A stretch of DNA of 35,119 nt from Candidatus Altimarinota bacterium (GTDB lineage Bacteria; Patescibacteriota; Gracilibacteria; CAIRYL01; GCA-016699755), in the NCBI GenBank assembly GCA_025210675.1, contig JAOARU010000010.1:1-35119 (forward strand). The letters are read 5' to 3'. Positions within the stretch are counted from its first letter, which is position 1, and each line of letters starts with the position of its first letter. Shown here piece by piece: positions 17,533 to 25,759 of the stretch. A model generated the notes under the pieces. It saw only the letters and a list, made by a program, of their open reading frames with translations, was not told the DNA's origin and ran no database searches. The translations under genes and the position numbers were made by a program.

Positions 17533-18980
17533 AACCTCAAAAGTTCAATAGTGACTGTTCCCATTTTTTTATTTCTTTCACTGAAATAAATAACCATTTG
17601 GGAAAAAGCATCAGCCAGATCATCGTGTTTCTCAACGCCAAAATCGAGTATTTGATTTTCTAAATCTTTTATTCCAAACGTAGGAAACCAAACCTTCCCA
17701 GAGCGAATGGCTTGTCCACTCAAGGCAAGCCTTGCTCGTTTATCTCCTTTGGGGCTTACTGGTTCGATATTCATATCAGGACATTCACTTCTTAGTTGTT
17801 GTGTCAAAGCTTTCTGGTAACCAACTTCTTCAATCAGTACCGTTTGTTTTTGATTTTCACTTCCTGGTCGGTTGTACAGTTCTTGGATTTTGGAAACAGT
17901 CTCGGGGAAAGTTAATTTCTCATTGATAGGATATGGATGAATAAATAAGAATTCTTCTCCATCCAAAGTAAAAATCATACCAGTAACAATGGTTGTGTAG
18001 TCGGCTTTCTGACTTTCGGAAACGGCTAAATCCATACTTAGTAAAATTTCTTTTAGTACCGCTCCTTCTGGAATGTTATCAATATATTTCATCCACTCCT
18101 TAAAAATCACTTGCTCACAGGTCGGCATTAAATAGAGCATAAATTCTCTTTGAAATGTGGCTTCATCTGCAACTTTTCGCCTTAAGGCTTCGATGTCTGC
18201 CATAGTCTTAAATTTTCTAGGCCACAAAATTACGCCATCCTTAACCAGCGGAAATTCATGAAAACTCCCATCTTTTTCGCCTGACTCAATTTTTTCTTTG
18301 AATCGATTCAAGACGGCATCCCGATGAAGCAGATTTCCCACAATAACCATCTTGGTTGTAATTTGATCTCCTAGATTAAATACATCTCCTGACAGCCAGT
18401 TAAATATCTTGTCTCGTCCATCTTGAGTTCGTACAGAATCTAGATCCTCAATATCATCACAGATAAGTAGATCTGGTCGAGTGGCACGATGCTTGATTCC
18501 TCGAATTCATTGTTCGTTAGACGAAATCATAATTCGGGCATTATGTTTGGGAAGTACGATAGTACTACTGTTCCACTCGTTACTCTCTTCTCTGAATGGT
18601 CCGAGGTTATGAGCCAGTAGTTTGTTATGTTCCAACTCTGCTTTTAAGTTGGAAAAAATAAGCTTCGCTTGCTTTTGGGTTCGACTAAATATCACAACGA
18701 ATTTCTTTTGTTGCTTTCCCAGTATCGCCCAGATTGGATATGACATACTGACAATAGTTGATTTTCCAGAGCCACGGAAAGCCTGAATGATGACAAGTGA
18801 TTCATCATTTTCGGTGAGATCAATAATCTTTTTCTGAAAATCTGCCGTAGGACAGGTAATATAATCAGAAAAGTACATATGGAAGAACCAGTAATGGCTT
18901 TCTTTTGTAATGGCTCGTCGTAAAACTTCATCCTGAGCCATATTTTTTAGTAATTCTTGTTTTTTATTTTCATGTGTCAT
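17529..18980 (-). pseudogene. Phage terminase large subunit, interrupted by one in-frame UGA
   Basis: Packaging motor ATPase and nuclease. From the ATG at 18980 the frame reads 157 codons to TGA (18509-18507), then continues in the same frame without any other stop to TAG at 17529, 483 codons in all before the stop. The first part has the Walker A motif FRGSGKST (about 68-75) and RTQKQAKLI. Directly after the TGA come IRGIKHRATRPDLLICDDIED, the Walker B region (about 159-179), and later the RNase H-like nuclease domain (LSMDLAVSESQKADYTTIVTG, LIEEVGYQKALTQQL, KHDDLADAFSQMV). The residue before IRG is often glycine in this family, so GGA to TGA is a likely origin. Either a recent nonsense mutation or a read-through site. 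A separate start at 18350 (GTG/ATG) would give only the nuclease half. Confidence 0.85.
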
Positions 18981-19383
18981 TTTCTTCTAAGTTAGGAGCT
19001 ATTAAGGTGAGGGCTTGCTCTAATTGAGCCTGTTGTTCTTCATTTAAAGTTTCGTCTGTACTTCGTATATCAGCGGAAACCTTTACTCGGGTGGCATAGT
19101 CTTTGTGATGGTGCTTGAGCCAAAAGATAATGGCGGTTAGATTCTTATCCTTGATTGAAGATAGTAGTTGTGACTCTGCCATGTCGTTCATTAGATGTTT
19201 TCCCTCAAGCAGAGCTTTATCGCTCTGCTTTCGAAAGTCTGGATCTTCTTTACGCCAGCGGTAATAAGTCGCTCGACTGACACCACTTTTCTCACACACC
19301 AGCTGCACAATTGGTGTCTTTTGGAGATGAGATAGGATAACCGCTTTTTGTTGCTGTTGCCGTGTATCTATTTTCTTCTTCAT
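18970..19383 (-). CDS. HTH protein, probable small terminase subunit
   Basis: 137 residues. A helix-turn-helix of the phage small-terminase type sits at about residues 14-50 (LSHLQKTPIVQLVCEKSGVSRATYYRWRKEDPDFRKQSD). The rest is helical: MAESQLLSSIKDKNLTAIIFWLKHHHKDYATRV, which is typical of this family, then an acidic glutamine-rich tail. The small subunit recognises packaging sites on phage DNA and delivers it to the large subunit. It lies between the methyltransferase (ATGA overlap at 19383-19380) and the large terminase (11-nt overlap), which supports the assignment. Confidence 0.8.
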   Translation of the reverse strand: MKKKIDTRQQQQKAVILSHLQKTPIVQLVCEKSGVSRATYYRWRKEDPDFRKQSDKALLEGKHLMNDMAESQLLSSIKDKNLTAIIFWLKHHHKDYATRVKVSADIRSTDETLNEEQQAQLEQALTLIAPNLEENDT

Positions 19384-20135
19384 AGTTTTTTGGCTTTAAG
19401 AGCGGTTAGTTTTTCCCAACGATCAATGATTACTTGGCAGTACTCAGGTGAGAGTTCTACCATCAAACATTTTCGTTTGGTTTGTTCGCAAGCAATGAGC
19501 GTAGAGCCGCTTCCTCCAAAGCAGTCATAGACAAAATCTTTCGTTCTTGAAGAATTGAGAATTAGTCGCCTCAAGATTGAAATCGGCTTCATGGTCGGAT
19601 GTAGATCATTCTTTTTCGTCTTCGGACTAATCAGAATAGATTTATCTTTGGACTTCAGAAACTCATGAGTACCTCTCCAGCCATAGGCAATGAGTTCGTG
19701 CTGTGGCAAGTAGTCGAGTCTTCCAATGACGGCTCCTGTTTTTACCCACACTAAAAGCTGTGAGAATTTAAATCCTTGATCAAGTAAGGCTTCTCGCATT
19801 GGAAACATCATCTTGTCAGAATTGAAAATGTAGTACGTATTCTTTCGTTCTAAGAGATCTTTGATTGGATCGAGCCAACGGCTCGTAAAATCTTTAAACT
19901 CTTGATCTGACTGAATATGATCATTCTCTATGGGTACGTGTTCTTGTTTTGATTTCGTAAACCCCTTCTTTCCCTCTACAAGAGCAACTCCATACGGAAC
20001 ATCAGTCAAAATAAGTTTTATCTTATCCTCTCTAAGAAGCTTAGAAACAATTTCAGAATCAGTCGCATCTCCACAAACAAGCCGATGATCGCCTAACTGA
20101 AAAATATCGCCGTATTTAATTACATTTTTTGACAT
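19380..20135 (-). CDS. DNA adenine or cytosine-N4 methyltransferase (DNA_methylase N-4/N-6)
   Basis: 251-residue amino-methyltransferase. The catalytic motif reads DVPY (in LILTDVPYGVALVEG, about 41-55), a change from the usual DPPY. The C-terminal SAM-binding motif is FVYDCFGGSGSTLIACEQTKRKCLMVEL (about 202-229), preceded by HPTMKP. This is the beta-class order, catalytic motif before SAM motif. It has the same GDIFQLGDHRLVCGDATD entry as the C-terminal half of the neighbouring ParB-methyltransferase, so the two are paralogous. Its start overlaps that gene by 20 nt. Likely role: methylation of phage or element DNA against host restriction. V in place of P in the motif could alter activity. 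Confidence 0.88.
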   Translation of the reverse strand: MSKNVIKYGDIFQLGDHRLVCGDATDSEIVSKLLREDKIKLILTDVPYGVALVEGKKGFTKSKQEHVPIENDHIQSDQEFKDFTSRWLDPIKDLLERKNTYYIFNSDKMMFPMREALLDQGFKFSQLLVWVKTGAVIGRLDYLPQHELIAYGWRGTHEFLKSKDKSILISPKTKKNDLHPTMKPISILRRLILNSSRTKDFVYDCFGGSGSTLIACEQTKRKCLMVELSPEYCQVIIDRWEKLTALKAKKL

Positions 20136-21393
20136 GGTTTTTGGGGTTAAGAGCTAAATAACGTTGGATGATGACATCACAAAAACGAGGATCTTTTTCT
20201 ACCAAGAAGACTTTTCTCCCGAGTTGTTCACAAGCAATCAACGTAGATCCCGATCCTCCGAACATATCAAGCACATGGTCTCCAACTTTAGTACATCGCT
20301 TGAGAGGTTTTTCATGAAGCGTCACAGGTTTTTGTGTCGGGTGGAGGTATTCTGATGTCGGTAGTCGTTTTACCATCCAGATATCCAGCAGATCCATGAT
20401 GTCATCAATGGTGCGGTTACCTGTATCAATTTCAGGATTCAGAATTTCAGTAAAGTTCAGAGACTTATCTGATAAATACGGTTTACCAATTGTCCCATAC
20501 ACGCATGGTTCAAAACACTTATTAAACGCCACTTGAGGAGTGGTATTCTGATTGTTCTTGATCCACAAACACACTCTCTTGTTATCAATGCCGTGTTGCC
20601 GATACACATCCTGAAGTACGCCAATATATTTCTGGTCACACCAATAAAAAATATGAGCATTAGGTTCACAATGTTTTAATCCGCTTAGAAGTGTTGCTTC
20701 CAAAAATTTTCGGTACTCAGATTGAGTTAATTTGTCATCAACCTCTCCGCATTTGTACTTATCTTTTTCGCCTAAACCTTTCTGGTAATCATAGGAAATA
20801 TTATACGGAGGATCAGAATAGATAGTGTTGATTTTATTGTCTCCAACCAATCTTTTTACAGTTTCTGGATCTGTTGAATCTCCACAAACAAGAAAATGAT
20901 TTCCTAGTTGGAACATTTCTCCATCTTTGGTTCTGGGCTCTTCGATTTCTTCCAATTCCTTCTGAACATCAAACTCATCTTCTTCGAGTCCAAGACTTTC
21001 GTCCCAAATGATAGAAAGATCTGAATCATCAAACCCCACATCAAGTAGAAGCTCTATATCGAACTCCGCTAGGAGTTTGAAATTCCATTCTCCAGTATTA
21101 CGATTAAGACGCAGATTTAACTCCTTCTCTTTGGCTAGATCGGGAATATTTACAAAGACGACAGGAACTTCTTTGAAATTTAGCTTCTTGGCAACGTGCC
21201 AACGAAAATGTCCGCCAATAAGGATATTTTCTCGTCCTTTGGCTTTATTGACGATAAACGGATCAATTAGACCAAACTGAGAGAGACTTTCTGTTAAGCT
21301 CGCTTCTGCTTTTTCATCCCACTTTCGTGGGTTGTATTCGGCAGGTTTGAGCGAATTAACAGGTACGTAAGCGATGTTGATGTTCTTGTTCAT
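20116..21393 (-). CDS. ParB-like nuclease domain fused to DNA methyltransferase
   Basis: 425 residues. The N-terminal ParB/sulfiredoxin-type domain (about 1-110) has VPVNSLKPAEYNPRKW, SLSQFGLIDPFIVN and ILIGGHFRWHVAKKL (the GxxR box). After an acidic linker comes a beta-class amino-methyltransferase, with DPPY in TIYSDPPYNISYDY (about 190), HPTQKP and VLDMFGGSGSTLIACEQLGRKVFLVE (about 375-400). This two-domain arrangement is common in phages and integrative elements. First gene of the leftward packaging/methylation operon. Its leader contains structured RNA R2 and a TTGACA promoter. It starts at the ATG at 21393, with a U-rich stretch and no Shine-Dalgarno. Confidence 0.92.
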   Translation of the reverse strand: MNKNINIAYVPVNSLKPAEYNPRKWDEKAEASLTESLSQFGLIDPFIVNKAKGRENILIGGHFRWHVAKKLNFKEVPVVFVNIPDLAKEKELNLRLNRNTGEWNFKLLAEFDIELLLDVGFDDSDLSIIWDESLGLEEDEFDVQKELEEIEEPRTKDGEMFQLGNHFLVCGDSTDPETVKRLVGDNKINTIYSDPPYNISYDYQKGLGEKDKYKCGEVDDKLTQSEYRKFLEATLLSGLKHCEPNAHIFYWCDQKYIGVLQDVYRQHGIDNKRVCLWIKNNQNTTPQVAFNKCFEPCVYGTIGKPYLSDKSLNFTEILNPEIDTGNRTIDDIMDLLDIWMVKRLPTSEYLHPTQKPVTLHEKPLKRCTKVGDHVLDMFGGSGSTLIACEQLGRKVFLVEKDPRFCDVIIQRYLALNPKNHVKKCN

Positions 21394-21420
21394 GTGAATG
21401 AATTAAAAAATAAAATAAGA

Positions 21421-21610
21421 ACGTGCTCAGCATCTACAGAACTTCGAGAAGAGTTTTGGCTCTTTTTTTATTCCGTTGCTGAGCACGCCCCGTCTGGTAA
21501 GGCTCTTGCCTTCCAACATCGTGCTTGAAAATTTTTACCAATTTAGCAGCGCTTCTCGGTGAAGGTTTCCAAATTGATCAACCACAATTGTGTGCTTTTT
21601 TAAAAACTCT
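21421..21610 (-). ncRNA. Candidate pseudoknotted leader RNA (R2) before the methyltransferase operon
   Basis: Read on the minus strand. Helix A: CGTGCTCAGCA (21487-21477) pairs perfectly with TGCTGAGCACG (21432-21422). Helix B: CGAGAAG (21558-21552) pairs with CTTCTCG (21451-21445), crossing A, so a pseudoknot of the same order as R1. A possible helix D: AGTTTT (21608-21603) with AAAACT (21457-21452), its 3' strand directly before that of B, again as in R1. A competing pairing exists: AGCACG (21525-21520) can take CGTGCT (21487-21482) away from helix A. A short local hairpin AAGGC-AAGA-GCCTT lies between. Helix A is followed by a U-rich tract and the ParB-methyltransferase ATG 28 nt later. 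The promoter below would start inside the D helix region, so the exact 5' end is unsure. Confidence 0.55.
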
Positions 21611-21615
21611 GTCAA
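21583..21615 (-). promoter_or_regulatory. Promoter and palindromic operator of the methyltransferase/terminase operon
   Basis: On the minus strand TTGACA (21615-21610), a 17-nt spacer, then CACAAT (21592-21587), a moderate -10. The -10 lies inside the perfect palindrome CACAATTGTG (21583-21592), a good place for a repressor. Confidence 0.5.
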
Positions 21616-21733
21616 ACCGAAAACCTAGTCATAGAGAGAAAACTCGGGATAACTCGTAAAAGCTCCTTGACGAAAAACAGATGAAAAACCTTACAGAATT
21701 TAAGGGGTATCTATTCAAAATTTCTTCAAAGGG

Positions 21734-21739
21734 TAGAAT
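21734..21739 (+). promoter_or_regulatory. Putative -10 for the Zn/HTH gene
   Basis: TAGAAT about 30 nt before the ATG at 21769; the -35 region at 21710-21716 is poor. The interval 21616-21768 shows nothing else clear. Confidence 0.3.
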
Positions 21740-21768
21740 GAACTTATTCGTTTCTAAGCCCCAATATT

Positions 21769-22431
21769 ATGAAACTTGAAGAAAAGGCGATCGCAGAGTT
21801 CCAAAGAATTTACAAAAAAGAATACGGCAAGGAGCTACCCTATGAAGAAGCCGAAAAACAAGCTTATCATTTGATACGTTTTGCGGAGTTAATGGTGGAT
21901 ATGTATATGACTGATGAAAACAGAAAAGATCGGTTAAAAACAGAGCCCAAAGGATTCCCTCTAGATGGTGTTGGCTATACTTGTCCTATCTGTGGACAAA
22001 ATACACGAGAAGGAGAGGCATGGTTTGATAAATATGGTATCAAGTGTCTAACTTGTAAGAAAGGGATTGATCGAAAAGAGATTCCTGCCTCGATGGCTAA
22101 GTTTACTGATAAATGGTATTCAAAATATGATATGGAAAGTCGATTTGGCTTGAAAACTCCAACGCTCAGAAAGTGGGTTAGAAATGGAATTTTAAAGTCT
22201 AGATGTATCACTAATGATGGCAAAGGCGTACACGCTGAAATCTTTTTAATCAAAGATGACAAAGGTTTTCTTCCACCAAAAGAGTTAACTGAATCTCAAA
22301 CTGTTCAGGAAGAAAAAGATGGTCAAACGTGGATTCGTTCCGAACCATGCTACAGATTTGTTGATCCATACAAACGCTTAGAAGGATATGAAATTATGAA
22401 CTACTTAAATTTTGTTAAAGCAGATGAATAA
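21769..22431 (+). CDS. Zinc-ribbon/helix-turn-helix protein, mobile-element associated
   Basis: 220 residues. The N-terminal helical motif FQRIYKKEYGKELPYEEAEKQAYHLIRFAELM (about 9-40) is of a kind I have seen repeatedly in small proteins of Patescibacteria mobile regions (from memory). A zinc ribbon CPICGQ ... CLTCKK lies at about 70-95. A probable HTH follows, YDMESRFGLKTPTLRKWVRNGIL (about 120-142), similar to MerR/excisionase-type helices. The C-terminal region is unassigned. A DNA-binding regulator or excision factor for the element is plausible. Divergent from the methyltransferase operon and overlapping the next small ORF by 8 nt. Confidence 0.75.
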   Translation: MKLEEKAIAEFQRIYKKEYGKELPYEEAEKQAYHLIRFAELMVDMYMTDENRKDRLKTEPKGFPLDGVGYTCPICGQNTREGEAWFDKYGIKCLTCKKGIDRKEIPASMAKFTDKWYSKYDMESRFGLKTPTLRKWVRNGILKSRCITNDGKGVHAEIFLIKDDKGFLPPKELTESQTVQEEKDGQTWIRSEPCYRFVDPYKRLEGYEIMNYLNFVKADE

Positions 22432-22558
22432 ACCAGAATTTACTACTCCATCAGAAATGAAAAGACTCATAGAAATCTTAGAGGAGCAGCAAGACAAAGA
22501 ACGAACAACTCCTGAAGGCTATATTCGTCTGAAGAATGGAGAACTGGTGATGTTGTAG
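22424..22558 (+). CDS. Small 44-residue ORF
   Basis: ATG at 22424 lies in ATGAATAA, overlapping the end of the Zn/HTH gene by 8 nt, so translational coupling is likely. The product starts MNKPEFTTPSEMKRLIEIL and contains a charged helix (EEQQDKERTTPEGYIRLKNGELVML) with no known motif. Its clean codon flow and overlap support it as a real gene of unknown role. Confidence 0.55.
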   Translation: MNKPEFTTPSEMKRLIEILEEQQDKERTTPEGYIRLKNGELVML

Positions 22559-22582
22559 TTTCTTGGAATGCTAAAACGACTA

Positions 22583-22611
22583 TTCAAATCTCTTTTAAAA
22601 AGTAGTATAAA
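22583..22611 (+). promoter_or_regulatory. Putative promoter of the second helicase
   Basis: TTCAAA (22583-22588), a 17-nt spacer and TATAAA (22606-22611), about 28 nt before the helicase ATG. Confidence 0.4.
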
Positions 22612-22638
22612 TATATTGTTTTGTTCAATTATTTTTAA

Positions 22639-25341
22639 ATGCAAAAAATAGATAAAGCTATTTTGAATATAGATAAACTTCTTTGTTCTAATATTGATAA
22701 ATTTGATGATACAGAACGGGGTGTTTTATCTCAAAATATGTTGGCACACCTTCGAGATTTTGTTGAGCATATCTCTTTAAAAGTTTTTAGTAATGGGGAA
22801 GATATTGAAATTAACTATGAAAATATTCAACTAGGAAATTCTCATGTTGCAAGAATAGGGAAATTGAAATTCTTAAAAAAATTTCATAAATTACTACAAA
22901 AGTCTACTTCTCATTACACGTTTGATGAAGAAAACTCCGAAAGGTTGATGTTAAAGTACTATGAGTACTTATTAAAGATAAAATCGTTTCTTAAAAAGCA
23001 GTATGACTTAGAAGTACTAGGTAATATTAGTAGATTTCCCATAAATACAGATAAGGCTCTTAGTGAGTACTACGAAAAAATTGCAGAGAAGATAAATCAA
23101 CCTGTCTCTAAAAGATCTAAAATACCTTCTGGTGATAGGTATTATATTCAAAAAATAAAACCCTTTTTTGTGGGTTATGAAGTTTATTACGAAGTAACTT
23201 TTACTCGTGCCAGCAACAATATCAGTAAATTTGATAGAATTATTGCATTCACACGGTTTGATATTCCTCCAAATTATGCCGTAAAACTTTCAATTAGTAG
23301 TGATAACATAAGTGTCTTAGATAAATCTATGCCAATTCAAATTATTGATAATTGGGATATATCAATTCGACCATGTGAGCTTAATAATTTTGCTAAAATA
23401 TTTGGAAAAGATTTGAAAATGAGAGGAAACTCTCCTGAATCACGAGAGCTTATGTCTCTTCTGAAAAGATCTGGTCTGAATTTGTCAGAAATTATGAACC
23501 TTCCTGATTCTAATTATGAAGGTTTTAAAAATGCGTTGAAAATGAAAGTTAAAACTACTCATTTTCTAGACGTATTAGATGAGTGTCGAAATTTAATTAA
23601 AAACAAAAAACCAGGTCATAATATCATTGTTTATTTACTTTATCGATTAGATAACAAAATCATAAAAAAGCAGTACAATCCTATTTCTTGTGCTAAACTA
23701 TCAGATTTACATCTAGAGTATGGTTGTATTCCTTTTGAAGAGATGCCATTTAATACATCTCTAAAAAATCATAACCCTAAAATTTTAGATTTATTTGATT
23801 CTATTGACTCTAGTGATAGAGATCATGAGTTACTTGCAAGATTTGTTAAGAATAAAACAGAATCTAATGGATGCTTATATACTTCAAAGGAGGAATTATC
23901 ACATTTTGATAATACAGATGAACTTATTCAAAAATACAATAATTCACTTTATTTCTCTCATGGAAACAGGAAACTCGATAGTTACAAAGACCATGTTTAT
24001 ATAAGGGGATATGAAAATGATGTGCTTAGTATTATTAGCCAGCTCAAAGATTTATCAATAGAAGGATTCAAGGACTATTCTAAATCTGTTAATGCTTGGT
24101 TAAGCTTTTCTGATTATGATATTGATTGTGACCAGAAAAAGTTCTTTATGGAACAAATGTTTGAAGATTCTAGGGTGGCTCTAATTTATGGTGCAGCAGG
24201 TACTGGAAAATCAACTTTGATAAACCATATATCTAATTTTTTCAATGACGATAGAAAACTTTATTTAGCCAATACAAATCCTGCAGTAGATAATTTGAGA
24301 CGAAAAGTAAAAGCCTCTAATTGTGATTTTAAAACCATAGCGAAATTTTTAGCTCGAAGTAATCAAGACCGAGAATTTGATTTAATTGTTATTGATGAAT
24401 GCAGTACTGTTAGCAATTCTGATATGAGAAAAATACTCGAAAAAGCTTCTTTTTTGTCTTTAGTTTTAGTTGGAGATATATTTCAAATAGAATCTATTTT
24501 ATTTGGAAATTGGTTCAGTGTTATTCGTCCATTTGTACCACCTCATTCAGTTTTTGAACTGACAAAACCTTATAGAACAACAAATAAAAATCTACTAGAA
24601 TTATGGGATAAAGTTAGAAATATTGAAGATGATATTGTTGAGCATATAACGAAAAACAATTATTCAGCGAGACTTGATGAGTCAATTTTTGATTACACAC
24701 AAGATGACGAAATTATTCTTTGTTTAAATTATGATGGTCTTTATGGAATCAATAACATAAATAGATTTTTACAAAGTAATAATCAAAGCAAATCAGTTCG
24801 ATGGGGCATACAAACCTATAAGGTCAATGATCCTGTTTTATTTAATGAAACGGAACGTTTTTCTCCTTTGATTTACAATAATCTAAAAGGTCGAATTATT
24901 GATGTGGTTAGCTCTGACGATCAAATACAATTTGATATAGAAATTGATAAAGTAATCAATGGAATGGATGTATATGGTTACGACTTTGATCTTCTTGATA
25001 GTGAGTCAGAACACACATCATTAATTCGTTTCGTTGTTAATAAGCACAAGAGTACAGATGAGGATGATGATTCTGCAGATACTGTGATACCTTTTCAAGT
25101 TGCCTATGCTGTTTCAATTCATAAGGCGCAAGGTCTAGAGTATAATTCTGTTAAGATTGTGATAACAACCGAAACGGAAGAGTTAATCACTCATAATATT
25201 TTTTATACAGCCATTACTCGAGCTCGAGAAAATTTAAAAATATACTGGACTCCTGAAGCAGGACAAAAGATTTTAGAGTCTTTAGAAACCAAGAATAACA
25301 ACAAAGATATTGCGTTGATTAAAGCAAAAAATGATCTTTGA
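22639..25341 (+). CDS. SF1 helicase (RecD/UvrD-like) with a large unknown N-terminal region
   Basis: 900 residues. The C-terminal 400 form an SF1 helicase: motif I IYGAAGTGKSTLINHI (about 515-530), Ia LANTNPAVDNLRRKV, motif II LIVIDECSTV (about 582-591), motif III LVLVGDIFQIES, then KPYRTTN. The final motifs are VAYAVSIHKAQGLEYNSVKIVI (about 818-840) and FYTAITRARENLKIYWT (about 855-871). The first 500 residues are mostly helical and match nothing I know; no PD-(D/E)XK or HEPN signature is evident. It stands alone with its own promoter and a strong terminator. Single-gene helicases with long unknown N-termini occur among phage-defence genes. Defence or element replication are both possible. 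Confidence 0.8.
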   Translation: MQKIDKAILNIDKLLCSNIDKFDDTERGVLSQNMLAHLRDFVEHISLKVFSNGEDIEINYENIQLGNSHVARIGKLKFLKKFHKLLQKSTSHYTFDEENSERLMLKYYEYLLKIKSFLKKQYDLEVLGNISRFPINTDKALSEYYEKIAEKINQPVSKRSKIPSGDRYYIQKIKPFFVGYEVYYEVTFTRASNNISKFDRIIAFTRFDIPPNYAVKLSISSDNISVLDKSMPIQIIDNWDISIRPCELNNFAKIFGKDLKMRGNSPESRELMSLLKRSGLNLSEIMNLPDSNYEGFKNALKMKVKTTHFLDVLDECRNLIKNKKPGHNIIVYLLYRLDNKIIKKQYNPISCAKLSDLHLEYGCIPFEEMPFNTSLKNHNPKILDLFDSIDSSDRDHELLARFVKNKTESNGCLYTSKEELSHFDNTDELIQKYNNSLYFSHGNRKLDSYKDHVYIRGYENDVLSIISQLKDLSIEGFKDYSKSVNAWLSFSDYDIDCDQKKFFMEQMFEDSRVALIYGAAGTGKSTLINHISNFFNDDRKLYLANTNPAVDNLRRKVKASNCDFKTIAKFLARSNQDREFDLIVIDECSTVSNSDMRKILEKASFLSLVLVGDIFQIESILFGNWFSVIRPFVPPHSVFELTKPYRTTNKNLLELWDKVRNIEDDIVEHITKNNYSARLDESIFDYTQDDEIILCLNYDGLYGINNINRFLQSNNQSKSVRWGIQTYKVNDPVLFNETERFSPLIYNNLKGRIIDVVSSDDQIQFDIEIDKVINGMDVYGYDFDLLDSESEHTSLIRFVVNKHKSTDEDDDSADTVIPFQVAYAVSIHKAQGLEYNSVKIVITTETEELITHNIFYTAITRARENLKIYWTPEAGQKILESLETKNNNKDIALIKAKNDL

Positions 25342-25347
25342 TTTTTG

Positions 25348-25375
25348 AGACACTCTTTTTTATAGTGTCTTTTTT
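25348..25375 (+). terminator. Intrinsic terminator after the second helicase
   Basis: AGACACT (25348-25354) pairs with AGTGTCT (25364-25370), followed by T5. It begins 7 nt after the helicase stop and marks the right side of the element's gene content. Confidence 0.8.
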
Positions 25376-25420
25376 GTCTCATTTCTAAGAGCCTGAAATA
25401 TCAAAAAATATCTAGCTAAA

Positions 25421-25571
25421 GGGTAGGAGACCGAGCCTGCCCGCCATTTAAATGTTCTTGTGCCGAAGGCACGAGGTTATTTAAATGTGCGTGAGGAGTG
25501 GAGATAAGAACCCAAAGGTTCGACATCAAGGAGTTCGAGAGAAGCCGACGCATTTATGCGGAGATTTCCGA
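25421..25571. repeat. Modular hairpin-rich intergenic repeat, copy 1
   Basis: GC-richer, non-coding block in the gap 25342-25759. Parts in order: hairpin GGGTAGG/CCTGCCC (25421-25442); long hairpin with CATTTAAAT (25445-25453) and ATTTAAATG (25479-25487) around GTGCC-GAA-GGCAC; then GGTTCGAC, 21 bases and CGACGCATTTATGC (25517-25559), which includes the palindrome GCATTTATGC; then CGGA/TCCG (25559-25570). The GGTTCGAC/CGACGCATTTATGC module recurs at 35076-35119 after another long hairpin. The rest of the gap (25572-25732) holds no gene; GAGAGGGGATTTTTG near 25635-25649 resembles 34930-34943. Confidence 0.65.
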
Positions 25572-25732
25572 GAACGACGAAGATGATTTGCTGAACTCAG
25601 TCAAAGTGTGGCTTGTTTGAGTGCTATGGCTGATGAGAGGGGATTTTTGTTTTATGATTTATAAAATATTGTCTTTTATTTCTAGTATTGGTGTGTTTCC
25701 GATAAAATCAAGCATGCTTTTTATAAATGATG

Positions 25733-25738
25733 TATAAT
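25733..25738 (+). promoter_or_regulatory. -10 box of proA
   Basis: A perfect TATAAT 21 nt before the proA ATG, in the same TGTATAAT context as upstream of comEC. No good -35 at 16-18 nt. Confidence 0.45.
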
Positions 25739-25759
25739 AAAAATAGTTTTTAATTAATT

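Noticed and set aside
17255-17551. 98-codon frame inside the 292-residue membrane-anchored protein gene
   Set aside because: A shifted shadow of the longer gene, lysine/glutamine-rich, with no start signal.
25381-25650. Right attachment site matching the tRNA-Ser 3' end
   Set aside because: Only a 7-base GGTTCGA match is present, and the same string belongs to the repeat module also found at 35 kb.
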